Assembly (NCBI RefSeq): GCF_013260645.1
Contig: NZ_CP053921.1
Span: 2,467,289-2,531,288, forward strand
Length of the DNA: 64,000 nucleotides
Direction of reading: 5' to 3'
Source of the DNA: Erythrobacter mangrovi
Lineage (GTDB): Bacteria; Pseudomonadota; Alphaproteobacteria; Sphingomonadales; Sphingomonadaceae
The position numbers and the translations under genes are program-made. Below are positions 17,137 through 24,986 of this stretch, one piece after another (positions within the stretch are counted from its first letter, which is position 1; each line of letters starts with the position of its first letter). The notes under the pieces were generated by a model. It was not told the origin of the DNA, did not search any database, and saw nothing but the letters and a program-made list of their open reading frames with translations.

Positions 17137-18219
17137 GTGGCACAGCGCGAATTCAGTCATGCGAGCAATCTGGAAGAGGTTGAGGCCGAGCTTCGGCAAG
17201 GCAAAGACGCGACGATCCAGTTCAATGGCCCCATCCGCGATGCGGTGCGCATGCTCAAGCCGTCCGACGCGTGGGACCAGGAAAATGGCCCGATCATTGC
17301 TGCAGACGACTATGTCGAACGCGTGCGGGCCATGTGCCGTGAGTGGGGCGAAGCGCTAACGGTTCGGTTCTACGATCATCGGGGCGACGTGTTCGATGGT
17401 CGCGAAGTACACGCCTTTCCTGAAGCGCAATCGCTCCACCTCGGCGGATTTGACCAAGCGATCAATCTTGAGTCAGCCTTTGAACTACCGCTCCTGAAGC
17501 GTCTGTGCGTCAGTTACTTCGGCCTCGACAATAAGCAGCTGCTTAACCACCTCAATTTTGGCCAGCTTACCCATCTGACTCTCACCGAAACGAACACAAA
17601 GGCGCTCGACCTCTCTCCCCTCGCCAACGGCCAGAAGCTGCAGAAGCTCTTCCTTGTCGGCCATCACAAGAACATTGAGAAGCTCGCCAACCTTGGACAG
17701 TTGGAGGAGTTCACTTTCTCCGCCAAGACCGGCCTCGATCTCAGCTTCCTCAATGGAATGGCAAACCTGCGTGCCCTGAAGTTCAATCTGGGCGGTGCTG
17801 CCAGCATCGCGGATATCGAACTGCCCAAGCTTGAGGATATTGCGTTCACCATGGTCCGCAATCTGGCGGAGCTTGGCGATATGCAGCGCTTCCCTTCCCT
17901 GCGCCGACTCTTCATGCAGGACCAACAGCAATTGGAGCACGTTCGGTTCGGGCCGGGCAACACGAGTCTCGAGCACCTGTGGTTCTACAACTGCCAGAAA
18001 CTCAATCGGATTGAGGGGCTTGCCGATTGCACCTCTCTCAAGAGCTTGCGCTGGATTTTCACTGACATCGATCCTGCATCGCTCAAGCTACCGAGCTCGC
18101 TGACGCATTTGCATATGTTGTCCGGAAAACGGGGTGCAGAGGCTGAAGAGAAGGCGAAAATTGAAGCCAAGGGATACGTCGCAGACGATCACGACGACGC
18201 ATGGTTCTTCTACAAATAG
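17137..18219 (+). CDS. Leucine-rich-repeat protein of unknown function
   Basis: A 360-residue cytosolic protein without signal peptide or membrane segment. From about residue 90 it shows irregular leucine-rich repeats of 20-24 residues ('LPLLKRLCVSYFGL', 'LTHLTLTETNTKALDLSPL', 'LQKLFLVGHHKNIEKLANL', 'SLRRLFMQDQQQLEHV', 'SLEHLWFYNCQKLNRIEGL', 'SLTHLHMLSG'). LRRs usually mediate protein binding. The start is GTG 17137. Composition and a 223-bp AT-richer upstream gap differ from the valine genes on both sides, suggesting insertion. No partner or function can be named. Confidence 0.75.
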   Translation: MAQREFSHASNLEEVEAELRQGKDATIQFNGPIRDAVRMLKPSDAWDQENGPIIAADDYVERVRAMCREWGEALTVRFYDHRGDVFDGREVHAFPEAQSLHLGGFDQAINLESAFELPLLKRLCVSYFGLDNKQLLNHLNFGQLTHLTLTETNTKALDLSPLANGQKLQKLFLVGHHKNIEKLANLGQLEEFTFSAKTGLDLSFLNGMANLRALKFNLGGAASIADIELPKLEDIAFTMVRNLAELGDMQRFPSLRRLFMQDQQQLEHVRFGPGNTSLEHLWFYNCQKLNRIEGLADCTSLKSLRWIFTDIDPASLKLPSSLTHLHMLSGKRGAEAEEKAKIEAKGYVADDHDDAWFFYK

Positions 18220-18283
18220 CCACCCTGTGAGACCCCAATTTCCGGACTGGCCCTGCCACTGAAACAGGTGCTAGGGGGCCCGC

Positions 18284-19429
18284 ATGACCGGACAATTCCA
18301 GCTTACCGACGACCAGCTTGCCATCCAGGAAATGGCGCAGCGGTTCACCGCCGACAACATCACCCCCTTTGCTGCCGAGTGGGACGAGAAAAGCCACTTC
18401 CCGCGCGACGTGATCCAGCGGACCGGCGAGCTCGGCTTTGGCGCGATCTACGTCAGTGAAGAGTCGGGCGGGATCAATCTGGGTCGGCTCGAAGCGGCGC
18501 TAATCATGGAGGCAATGGCTTACGGCTGCCCGGCGACCAGCGCCTATGTCTCGATCCACAACATGGCGACCTGGATGATCGACCGCTTTGGGGGCGAAGA
18601 CGTCAAGAAGCGCTTCCTCCCGCAGCTCGTGACCATGGAAAAGATCGCCAGCTACGCGCTGACCGAGCCGGGCTCGGGCTCCGATGCCGCCGGGCTCAAG
18701 ACGACGGCCGTGCTCGATGGCGACCACTACGTCCTAAACGGGACCAAACAGTTCATCTCCGGCAGCGGCTTCAACGACATCTACGTCGTCATGGTCCGCA
18801 CCAGCGAGCACAAGTCCAAGGGCATTTCCTGCCTCGTCATCGAAAAGGACACGCCGGGCCTGTCCTTCGGAAAGCCCGAGAAGAAGCTTGGCTGGAACGC
18901 CTCGCCCACCGCGCAGCTGATCTTCGAGGATTGCCGCGTGCCTGTCGCCAATCGCGTCGGTCCGGAAGGCGATGGCTTCCGCTATGCGATGGCAGGCCTC
19001 GACGGGGGGCGGCTCAACATCGGCGCCTGCTCGCTCGGCGGGGCGCAACGCTGCCTCGACGAAGCGGTGAAATACACCAAGGAACGCCAGCAGTTCGGCC
19101 AGCCGATCGCGGACTTCCAGAACACCCAGTTCATGCTGGCCGATATGGCCACCGATCTGGAGGCAGCCCGCGCGCTGCTCTATCTCGCCGCCGCCAAGGT
19201 CACCGACAACGCGCCCGACAAGAGCAAATTTTCTGCCATGGCCAAGCGGCTGGCAACCGATAGCGGCAGCAAGATCGTCAACGATGCCCTGCAACTGTTC
19301 GGCGGCTACGGCTACCTCAAGGAATACCCGATCGAGCGTTTCTGGCGCGATTTGCGCGTCCACTCGATTCTCGAGGGCACCAACCAGGTCATGCGCATGA
19401 TCGTTGGCCGGGAAATGCTCCGCCAATGA
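18284..19429 (+). CDS. Acyl-CoA dehydrogenase, probable isobutyryl-CoA dehydrogenase
   Basis: A 381-residue flavoprotein of the acyl-CoA dehydrogenase family. It contains 'YALTEPGSGSDAAGLKTTA' (FAD/substrate loop), 'QFGQPIADFQNTQFMLADM', 'LQLFGGYGYLKEYPIERFWRDLR' and the terminal 'LEGTNQVMRMIVGREML', where the Glu of EGT is the usual catalytic base. Clustering with HIBYL-CoA hydrolase, enoyl-CoA hydratase, mmsB and mmsA indicates isobutyryl-CoA to methacrylyl-CoA in valine breakdown. Its stop overlaps the VOC gene (ATGA). Confidence 0.92.
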   Translation: MTGQFQLTDDQLAIQEMAQRFTADNITPFAAEWDEKSHFPRDVIQRTGELGFGAIYVSEESGGINLGRLEAALIMEAMAYGCPATSAYVSIHNMATWMIDRFGGEDVKKRFLPQLVTMEKIASYALTEPGSGSDAAGLKTTAVLDGDHYVLNGTKQFISGSGFNDIYVVMVRTSEHKSKGISCLVIEKDTPGLSFGKPEKKLGWNASPTAQLIFEDCRVPVANRVGPEGDGFRYAMAGLDGGRLNIGACSLGGAQRCLDEAVKYTKERQQFGQPIADFQNTQFMLADMATDLEAARALLYLAAAKVTDNAPDKSKFSAMAKRLATDSGSKIVNDALQLFGGYGYLKEYPIERFWRDLRVHSILEGTNQVMRMIVGREMLRQ

Positions 19430-19830
19430 CCGGCGCGCCCTCGACCAGCCTGGCCATGACGGCGCTGGTTGTGCCCGATTACGATGAAGCAATCGCCTTC
19501 TTCCGCGATGCGCTGGGCTTCGCGCTGGTGGAAGACAGTGACCTTGGTTCGGGCAAACGCTGGGTGGTCATGGCCGGATCGCATGGGGGCAAGCTGCTCC
19601 TGGCCCGCGCGGCAGACGACCACCAGCGGGCGGCCATTGGCAACCAGACGGGCGGGCGCGTCGGGTGGTTTCTCGATACCGACGATTTCGCCGCCGCTCA
19701 CACCCGCATGGTGGCATGGGGCGTGGACTTCACCGAGGGGCCGCGCAATGAGCCCTACGGCACGGTCGCGGTTTTCAACGATCCCTGGGGCAATCGCTGG
19801 GATCTGATAGAACGCAGGAAAGCAGCATGA
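19426..19830 (+). CDS. VOC (glyoxalase/bleomycin-resistance) superfamily protein
   Basis: A 134-residue protein with the beta-alpha-beta-beta-beta halves of the VOC fold. 'DYDEAIAFFRDALGFALVED' opens the first module, 'RVGWFLDTDDFAAAHTRM' the second, and 'GTVAVFNDPWGNRWDLIERR' closes it. Such proteins bind a metal and a small substrate; the substrate here is unknown. It is translationally coupled on both sides (ATGA overlaps) within the valine operon. Confidence 0.88.
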   Translation: MTGAPSTSLAMTALVVPDYDEAIAFFRDALGFALVEDSDLGSGKRWVVMAGSHGGKLLLARAADDHQRAAIGNQTGGRVGWFLDTDDFAAAHTRMVAWGVDFTEGPRNEPYGTVAVFNDPWGNRWDLIERRKAA

Positions 19831-20873
19831 CCGACGAGGTCCATATCCATACTCATGGCCGTGCTGGCCATCTTTCGCTCAACCGCCCCAAGGCGCTCCA
19901 TTCGCTGACGCTCGACATGTGCCATGCGATGAGCGCGGCGCTGACCGACTGGGACAACGACGACGCCGTGGAAGCAATCATTCTCGACCATGCAGAGGGC
20001 CGCGGGTTCTGTGCCGGGGGTGACATCAACCTGCTGCGCAATTCCGCGCTCAACGATGGCGGCACGTCGGGACGTGCCTTCTTCCACGACGAATACCAGC
20101 TCAACCACCAGATGATGACCTATTCGAAGCCGATCGTGGCCTTCATGGATGGCATCACCATGGGCGGTGGTGTGGGCATCGCCATGCCGTGCAAGTTTCG
20201 TGTCGCGACCGAGAATACCCGTTTTGCGATGCCCGAAACCGGCATCGGCCTGTTCCCCGATGTCGGCGGCGGTTGGCACCTGTCTCGCCTGACCGGACGG
20301 ATGGGCCAGTTCCTGGCACTGACCGGGGCGCGGCTCGACGGGGCAGAGTGCCTATGGGCGGGCATCGCCACGCACTACCTGCCTACGGAAAAGCTCGCCG
20401 AGGCCAAGGCGCGGATCGCCGAGCATCCCGACCGCATCGCCGGAATTCTATCCGAACTCTCAGTCACGCCTCCGCCTGCGCGGATCGAGGGCAATGCCGA
20501 CCTGATCGCGAAGCATTTTGCCTCGGATCGCTACGAGGACATCCTCGAAAGTCTCGAAGCCGATGACAGCGAATGGGCGGCCAAGGAACTGGCCACGCTG
20601 CACACCAAGAGTCCGCAGACGTGCAAGGTTGCATTACGCCAATTGGCTGAAAGTCAAAAACTTGACAATTTCGCCGACAACATGGTGATGGAGTATCGGA
20701 TCGCCTCGCGCGTGCTCACCCGCCCCGATTTTGCCGAGGGCGTGCGCGCGGTGATCGTCGACAAGACCCACGACCCCAAATGGGACCCGGCAACGCCCGA
20801 GGGCGTGAGCGATGAACTGCTCGACAGCATCTTTGCCCCGCTTCCCGCAGACGAGGAATGGAAACCACTGTGA
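19827..20873 (+). CDS. 3-hydroxyisobutyryl-CoA hydrolase
   Basis: A 348-residue crotonase-fold enzyme of the HIBCH type. It has 'LNRPKALHSLTLDMC' at the N-terminus, the oxyanion-hole segment 'GRGFCAGGDINLL', 'MDGITMGGGVGIAMPCKFR', and the family-specific 'AMPETGIGLFPDVGGGWHLSRL'. The length of about 350 residues separates hydrolases from ~260-residue hydratases. It releases 3-hydroxyisobutyrate, the substrate of MmsB, from its CoA ester in the valine pathway. Confidence 0.93.
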   Translation: MTDEVHIHTHGRAGHLSLNRPKALHSLTLDMCHAMSAALTDWDNDDAVEAIILDHAEGRGFCAGGDINLLRNSALNDGGTSGRAFFHDEYQLNHQMMTYSKPIVAFMDGITMGGGVGIAMPCKFRVATENTRFAMPETGIGLFPDVGGGWHLSRLTGRMGQFLALTGARLDGAECLWAGIATHYLPTEKLAEAKARIAEHPDRIAGILSELSVTPPPARIEGNADLIAKHFASDRYEDILESLEADDSEWAAKELATLHTKSPQTCKVALRQLAESQKLDNFADNMVMEYRIASRVLTRPDFAEGVRAVIVDKTHDPKWDPATPEGVSDELLDSIFAPLPADEEWKPL

Positions 20874-21490
20874 ACGCAAGTAGGCGCACTTGCCCCTGGC
20901 GGCGCCTGCTTGCTGCACTTTTAATGCTTGGGCCTTCGTCACCGTCATTCGCGGAGCCGCCCAGGACCGTTAATGGTATCGAACTGGGCGCAGTCGAAGA
21001 CTTCACCACTGCAGGACCAGCGACAATTTGCATGAGGGAACTCGTAATCAGGCCACTCGCCGGTCAATCAATCCAGCTGCTTTACTCGGGCATCCACAGC
21101 GGGACATTGCGCCTCATTCTCGCGGATGGAACCTACGTCGATTTCACCGATGGCGAAATATTTCGAGACCTAAGGCGACCACGCCAGGATCCGGTTCTGA
21201 CACGTGATGACATGAAGGTATATCGAATCAGTCACCGGCAATCGGAAGCCATCTATCAACTCGACGGGACCGGTCGTCGAACCGAAGACTACAACCCTCC
21301 ACGGGTCTTGGTCAGTGGGACAGCGCTTTCCAAACGCTCCTCAGACTTCGGATTGCTTGATCTTTTGCACTTCGAGACTCCGGAAAGTGCCGATTGCGAC
21401 CGCCGCTATGCCTATGGCTGGGGGGTGATATTGGACGGTGAACCCGTGAAGGTTGATCTCCCCGGCAACGACAGGGAACAGGAGAACTAA
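20870..21490 (+). CDS. Exported hypothetical protein in the valine operon
   Basis: About 206 residues from GTG 20870, which overlaps the upstream stop as GTGA; ATG 20858 in the same frame would add four residues. An Arg-rich n-region followed by 'LLAALLMLGPSSPSFA' forms a signal peptide. The mature part has two conserved-looking Cys (in 'ATICMREL' and 'ESADCDRRYAYGWGV') and beta-rich character, with no known domain. It is wedged between HIBYL-CoA hydrolase and enoyl-CoA hydratase, and its GC is slightly lower. Confidence 0.7.
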   Translation: MNASRRTCPWRRLLAALLMLGPSSPSFAEPPRTVNGIELGAVEDFTTAGPATICMRELVIRPLAGQSIQLLYSGIHSGTLRLILADGTYVDFTDGEIFRDLRRPRQDPVLTRDDMKVYRISHRQSEAIYQLDGTGRRTEDYNPPRVLVSGTALSKRSSDFGLLDLLHFETPESADCDRRYAYGWGVILDGEPVKVDLPGNDREQEN

Positions 21491-21491
21491 G

Positions 21492-22277
21492 TTGAAGCCC
21501 TACGAAACCATCACCGTCGAAAAGCGCGACGCGGTCACGCTGATCACGCTCAATCGGCCCCAGGCACTCAATGCGCTGAACTCGCAGGTGCTCGAGGAAC
21601 TGATCGAGGCCTTCGCCGCCTACCAGGCCGATGCCAGCCAGCGATGTGCGGTGCTCACCGGTTCGGGGGACAAGGCCTTTGCCGCGGGCGCCGACATCAA
21701 GGAGATGAGCGAGAAGGCGGCGGCCGATTTCTATCTCGACGATTTCTTCAGCCCCTGGACCAGCGAAATCGTCAAGAAGACCCGCAAGCCGTGGATTGCC
21801 GCGGTCAACGGCTTCGCGCTGGGCGGCGGGTGCGAGCTGGCCATGATGGCGGACTTCATCATCGCTTCGGACAAGGCCAAGTTCGGCCAGCCCGAAATCA
21901 ACCTTGGCGTGGCCCCCGGCATGGGAGGCAGCCAGCGGCTGACCAAGGCGGTCGGCAAGTCGAAGGCGATGGAAATGTGCCTCACCGGCCGGATGATGGG
22001 TGCCGAAGAGGCCGAACGCGCCAATCTCGTTGCGCGCGTCGTGCCGCATGAAGACCTGATCGAAGAAGCGATGAAGACTGCGGCAACCATCGCCAGCAAG
22101 CCGCCGATGGCCGCGATCGCCAACAAAGAAATGGTCAACGCCGCCTTCGAGACCAGCCTCGACCAGGGCCTGGTCATCGAACGCCGCATCTTCCAGATCC
22201 TCACCGCGAGCGAGGACAAGAAGGAAGGCATGGCCGCCTTCATCGAGAAGCGCGAGGGGCAGTGGAAGGGGCGGTAG
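21492..22277 (+). CDS. Enoyl-CoA hydratase
   Basis: A 261-residue crotonase, beginning at TTG 21492 with AGGAG 7 nt upstream. It starts 'LKPYETITVEKRDAVTLITLNRP' and has the oxyanion-hole region 'FAAGADIKEMSEK' and both catalytic Glu positions ('GGGCELAMMAD' and 'GQPEINLGV'). It would hydrate methacrylyl-CoA to 3-hydroxyisobutyryl-CoA. An upstream ATG at 21453 lies inside the preceding gene and adds a non-conserved extension. Confidence 0.92.
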   Translation: MKPYETITVEKRDAVTLITLNRPQALNALNSQVLEELIEAFAAYQADASQRCAVLTGSGDKAFAAGADIKEMSEKAAADFYLDDFFSPWTSEIVKKTRKPWIAAVNGFALGGGCELAMMADFIIASDKAKFGQPEINLGVAPGMGGSQRLTKAVGKSKAMEMCLTGRMMGAEEAERANLVARVVPHEDLIEEAMKTAATIASKPPMAAIANKEMVNAAFETSLDQGLVIERRIFQILTASEDKKEGMAAFIEKREGQWKGR

Positions 22278-22519
22278 ACCCGATGCGGCGGCCCATCGTC
22301 TCGCAAAGGACCCCGCTTTCCTACGGCCCCGCTACCGGTGTAGGGGCAGATCGTGGCCACACGACGAGCCGGAGCCGGCATTTTCTCCGAAATCGGAAGA
22401 TGTGTCGCCTTCCGCCCGGAAATGCGGCGTAAGTGACTGGTTAGTAAACGTTTTCAAGAAAGCGACACCGAGTCGCCTTTGTCGCCTTGTCGCCATGAGA
22501 GACAGTGAGAGGATAACAG

Positions 22520-23386
22520 ATGAAAATCGCCTTCATAGGCCTCGGCAATATGGGCGGCGGGATGGCCGCGAACCTCGTCAAAGCGGGACATTCGGTTAAC
22601 GCTTTCGACCTGTCCGAAGCGGCGCTCGCCGCGGCGAAGGAGCATGGCTGCGCGACCTTCACCGATGCGCGCGAAGCGGTGCAGGGTGTCGATGGCGTCG
22701 TCACCATGCTGCCTAACGGCGCCATCGTGAGATCGGTCTATACCGAAAGCGTGATCGGTCATGCACCAGCGGGTGCGGTACTGCTCGACTGTTCGACCAT
22801 CGACGTAGCGACCGCGAAGGAAGTCATCGCGGCGGCCGAGGCAGCGGGTTACGACATGGTCGACGCGCCCGTCTCCGGCGGGATCGCCGCGGCCAATGGC
22901 GGAACACTGACCTTCATGGTCGGCGGCACCGACAAGGCGTTCCAGCGGGCCAGCGAAGTGCTCGAACCGATGGGCAAGGCGGTGATCCACGCGGGCGATG
23001 CCGGTGCGGGCCAGACCGCGAAGATCTGCAACAACATGCTGCTCGCCATCACCATGATCGGCACTGCCGAAGCCATGACCATGGCCAAGAAGCTGGGTCT
23101 CGACCCGCAGAAATTCTACGAAATTTCAAGCGTTTCAAGCGGATACAACTGGTCGCTCAACGCCTATACGCCGCTGCCCGGCGTCGGTGTGCAGAGCCCG
23201 GCGGATAACGATTACCAGGGCGGCTTCGCCACCGCACTGATGCTCAAGGATCTGCGCCTTGCGATGGAAGCGGCGGGGAGCGTCGGTGCGACAACCGTGC
23301 TCGGTTCGACCGCTGCCGAACTCTACGAACGCTTTGCCGAGGCGAATGGCGGGCTCGACTTCTCGGCAATCATCAAGACGCTCTGA
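22520..23386 (+). CDS. mmsB: 3-hydroxyisobutyrate dehydrogenase
   Basis: A 288-residue NAD-dependent beta-hydroxyacid dehydrogenase. The N-terminal Rossmann motif is 'IGLGNMGGGMAANLVKAGH'. The substrate motif 'DAPVSGGIAAANGGTLTFMVGG' and catalytic Lys in 'GAGQTAKICNNMLLA' are present, as is a C-terminal 'KDLRLAMEAA'. It makes methylmalonate semialdehyde for MmsA. The 242-bp gap upstream (22278-22519) holds no visible gene and may carry its own promoter. Its 3' end overlaps the convergent Nmad3 gene by 14 bp. Confidence 0.95.
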   Translation: MKIAFIGLGNMGGGMAANLVKAGHSVNAFDLSEAALAAAKEHGCATFTDAREAVQGVDGVVTMLPNGAIVRSVYTESVIGHAPAGAVLLDCSTIDVATAKEVIAAAEAAGYDMVDAPVSGGIAAANGGTLTFMVGGTDKAFQRASEVLEPMGKAVIHAGDAGAGQTAKICNNMLLAITMIGTAEAMTMAKKLGLDPQKFYEISSVSSGYNWSLNAYTPLPGVGVQSPADNDYQGGFATALMLKDLRLAMEAAGSVGATTVLGSTAAELYERFAEANGGLDFSAIIKTL

Positions 23387-24095
23387 TCTCGTCGAGGATA
23401 TGTTCCAGCCACGCGCGCGGAGCCTTCCTGCGCCCGATATCGGCGACGAATTCCTGGCCGCGCGCGACGCTGCGCAACCTGCCGCCGCGCAGCCAGCGGT
23501 CGCGCCGGTCGTGGTAGCTCAGGCCGCCGGGCTCCAACCAGTCGGGGCGCTGCCATAGCGTCAGCGGCCCCTCGGGCACTGTCAGTCGCAAGGATTCGCA
23601 CGCCAGCGCTGCAGTCTGCCCAGGTCCGGCATAGACCGTGTCGTTGCTGCCATGCAGTGCCAGTGCGTGGGGATGCCCGAGTTCAACCAGCCACTCGGGC
23701 GCACCGCATGCCAGCGGAATGACCTCGGCGACTTCCAGATATCCGAATATCCGGTGGTGCGGTGCATCACTCTCCTGCCTGAAGAGACCGAAGAACAGAA
23801 ACACGTCGCCCACGCCGACGCCGCGATTGTGGAGATGAGTCTGGGCCGCCCCGCATTGGCCGAACAGGCACCTACCGCCAGGCAAGAACGTGGGGTCATG
23901 ATGGCAGAGCGACGCGCCGTCATGACGTCCCCTGCTTGCGCGAACTGCGTGATCGCCCAGGCCCAGATCGCCATAGGTCGTGCGCGAGGCGACGCCCGCC
24001 GGGATCGGCAAGCTGACGGGTCGCCCATCGACGATTGGCGAGGGCCCGCCGCCGGCGGCGCTATCGAACCCCTTGCGGCTGAAGATAATACGCAT
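23373..24095 (-). CDS. Nmad3 (nucleotide modification associated domain 3) protein
   Basis: A 240-residue protein opening with 'MRIIFSRKGFDSAAGGGPSP' and 'RPVSLPIP', the diagnostic start of the Nmad3 family. Later it has 'GVGVGDVFLFFGLFRQ' and 'HRIFGYLEVAEVIPL', also typical. The family was named from comparative genomics of nucleic-acid base modification systems; its reaction is not known to me. It is convergent with mmsB (14-bp overlap) and divergent from the NTP transferase. No phage gene or restriction system is adjacent. Confidence 0.82.
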   Translation of the reverse strand: MRIIFSRKGFDSAAGGGPSPIVDGRPVSLPIPAGVASRTTYGDLGLGDHAVRASRGRHDGASLCHHDPTFLPGGRCLFGQCGAAQTHLHNRGVGVGDVFLFFGLFRQESDAPHHRIFGYLEVAEVIPLACGAPEWLVELGHPHALALHGSNDTVYAGPGQTAALACESLRLTVPEGPLTLWQRPDWLEPGGLSYHDRRDRWLRGGRLRSVARGQEFVADIGRRKAPRAWLEHILDEIRAS

Positions 24096-24160
24096 GCACC
24101 AATCCGCTGCACGCGCGCGGGCATCGTGACAAGCGCGGTATTCCTGCCTAAGGGGCGCGG

Positions 24161-24970
24161 ATGACTACCTCCCCGGAAACCAAAGTCACCGCCCTGATCA
24201 TGGCGGGCAAGCGCTCTGGAGTGCTCGATCCGCTGGCCGCAAGGGCCAATGTCGCGCAAAAGTGTGTCGTTCCCGTGGGCGGTATGCCGATGATCGAGCG
24301 GGTGATCGCCAATGTCGCGGCCTGTGACCGGATCGGCGAGATCCGCGTCGTGGCGCACGAACCCGATGAAATCGCGGCAATCCCTTCGATCGAGAAGTTG
24401 GCGGCTGAGGGACGGCTGGTGTTCAAGCCTGGTGCCTTCAATCTCGTCGACAGTGTCTTCTCGGGGGCCGATGGCGCGCAGTTTCCGCTGCTGATCACCA
24501 CCGCCGACAACTGCCTGTGGTTGCCGCAGGACTACGCCGAGTTCGTCGACAAGGCGATCGCTGCGAAAGCCGATGCCGCAGCCGCATTGGCTCGCAAGGA
24601 AGGCGTGATTGCCGCCGATCCTGTCGGCCAGAAGAAGTTCTACGAGTTTTCCGATGGCGGCTTCTCGAACTGCAACACCTACTGGATCGGCAACGCGCAG
24701 GCGCTTTCGGCAGCCGAGATCATGCGTGGCGGCGGGCAATTCATGAAGTTTCCCAGCCGCATCGCCAAGGCATTCGGGGTGACCAACCTCATCCGCTTTT
24801 TCCTCGGTTGGGGCACCAAGGAAAAGCTGTTCGCGCAGGTTTCCCGGCGGTTCGGCTTCAATATGGTCCCGCTTGAGATGAGCAACGGCTATTGCGCGAT
24901 CGATGTTGACGAGGAACGCTCCTTCGGCGTGACCGAGCGTCTGCTGATGAAGCGCGATGCCATCGCCTGA
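24161..24970 (+). CDS. MobA-like nucleotidyltransferase family protein
   Basis: A 269-residue NTP-transferase-fold protein with the nucleotide loop 'LIMAGKRSGVLDPLAARANVAQKCVVPVGGMPMIERV' (split here for description: 'LIMAGKRSG' and 'QKCVVPVGGMPM') and an acidic metal site in 'ITTADNCLW'. The C-terminal half, with 'FSNCNTYWIGN' and 'GYCAIDVDEERSF', is less conserved. Its overlap or near-contact with a Wzx-like flippase suggests a role in activated sugar or phospholipid headgroup synthesis, which is inference. Confidence 0.8.
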   Translation: MTTSPETKVTALIMAGKRSGVLDPLAARANVAQKCVVPVGGMPMIERVIANVAACDRIGEIRVVAHEPDEIAAIPSIEKLAAEGRLVFKPGAFNLVDSVFSGADGAQFPLLITTADNCLWLPQDYAEFVDKAIAAKADAAAALARKEGVIAADPVGQKKFYEFSDGGFSNCNTYWIGNAQALSAAEIMRGGGQFMKFPSRIAKAFGVTNLIRFFLGWGTKEKLFAQVSRRFGFNMVPLEMSNGYCAIDVDEERSFGVTERLLMKRDAIA

Positions 24971-24986
24971 TGCGACGCGAAACACG

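Noticed and set aside
16995..17183. Open frame of about 60 codons upstream of and overlapping the LRR gene
   Set aside because: It has a charged, protein-like translation but no ATG, GTG or TTG at a sensible start; at best a gene fragment.
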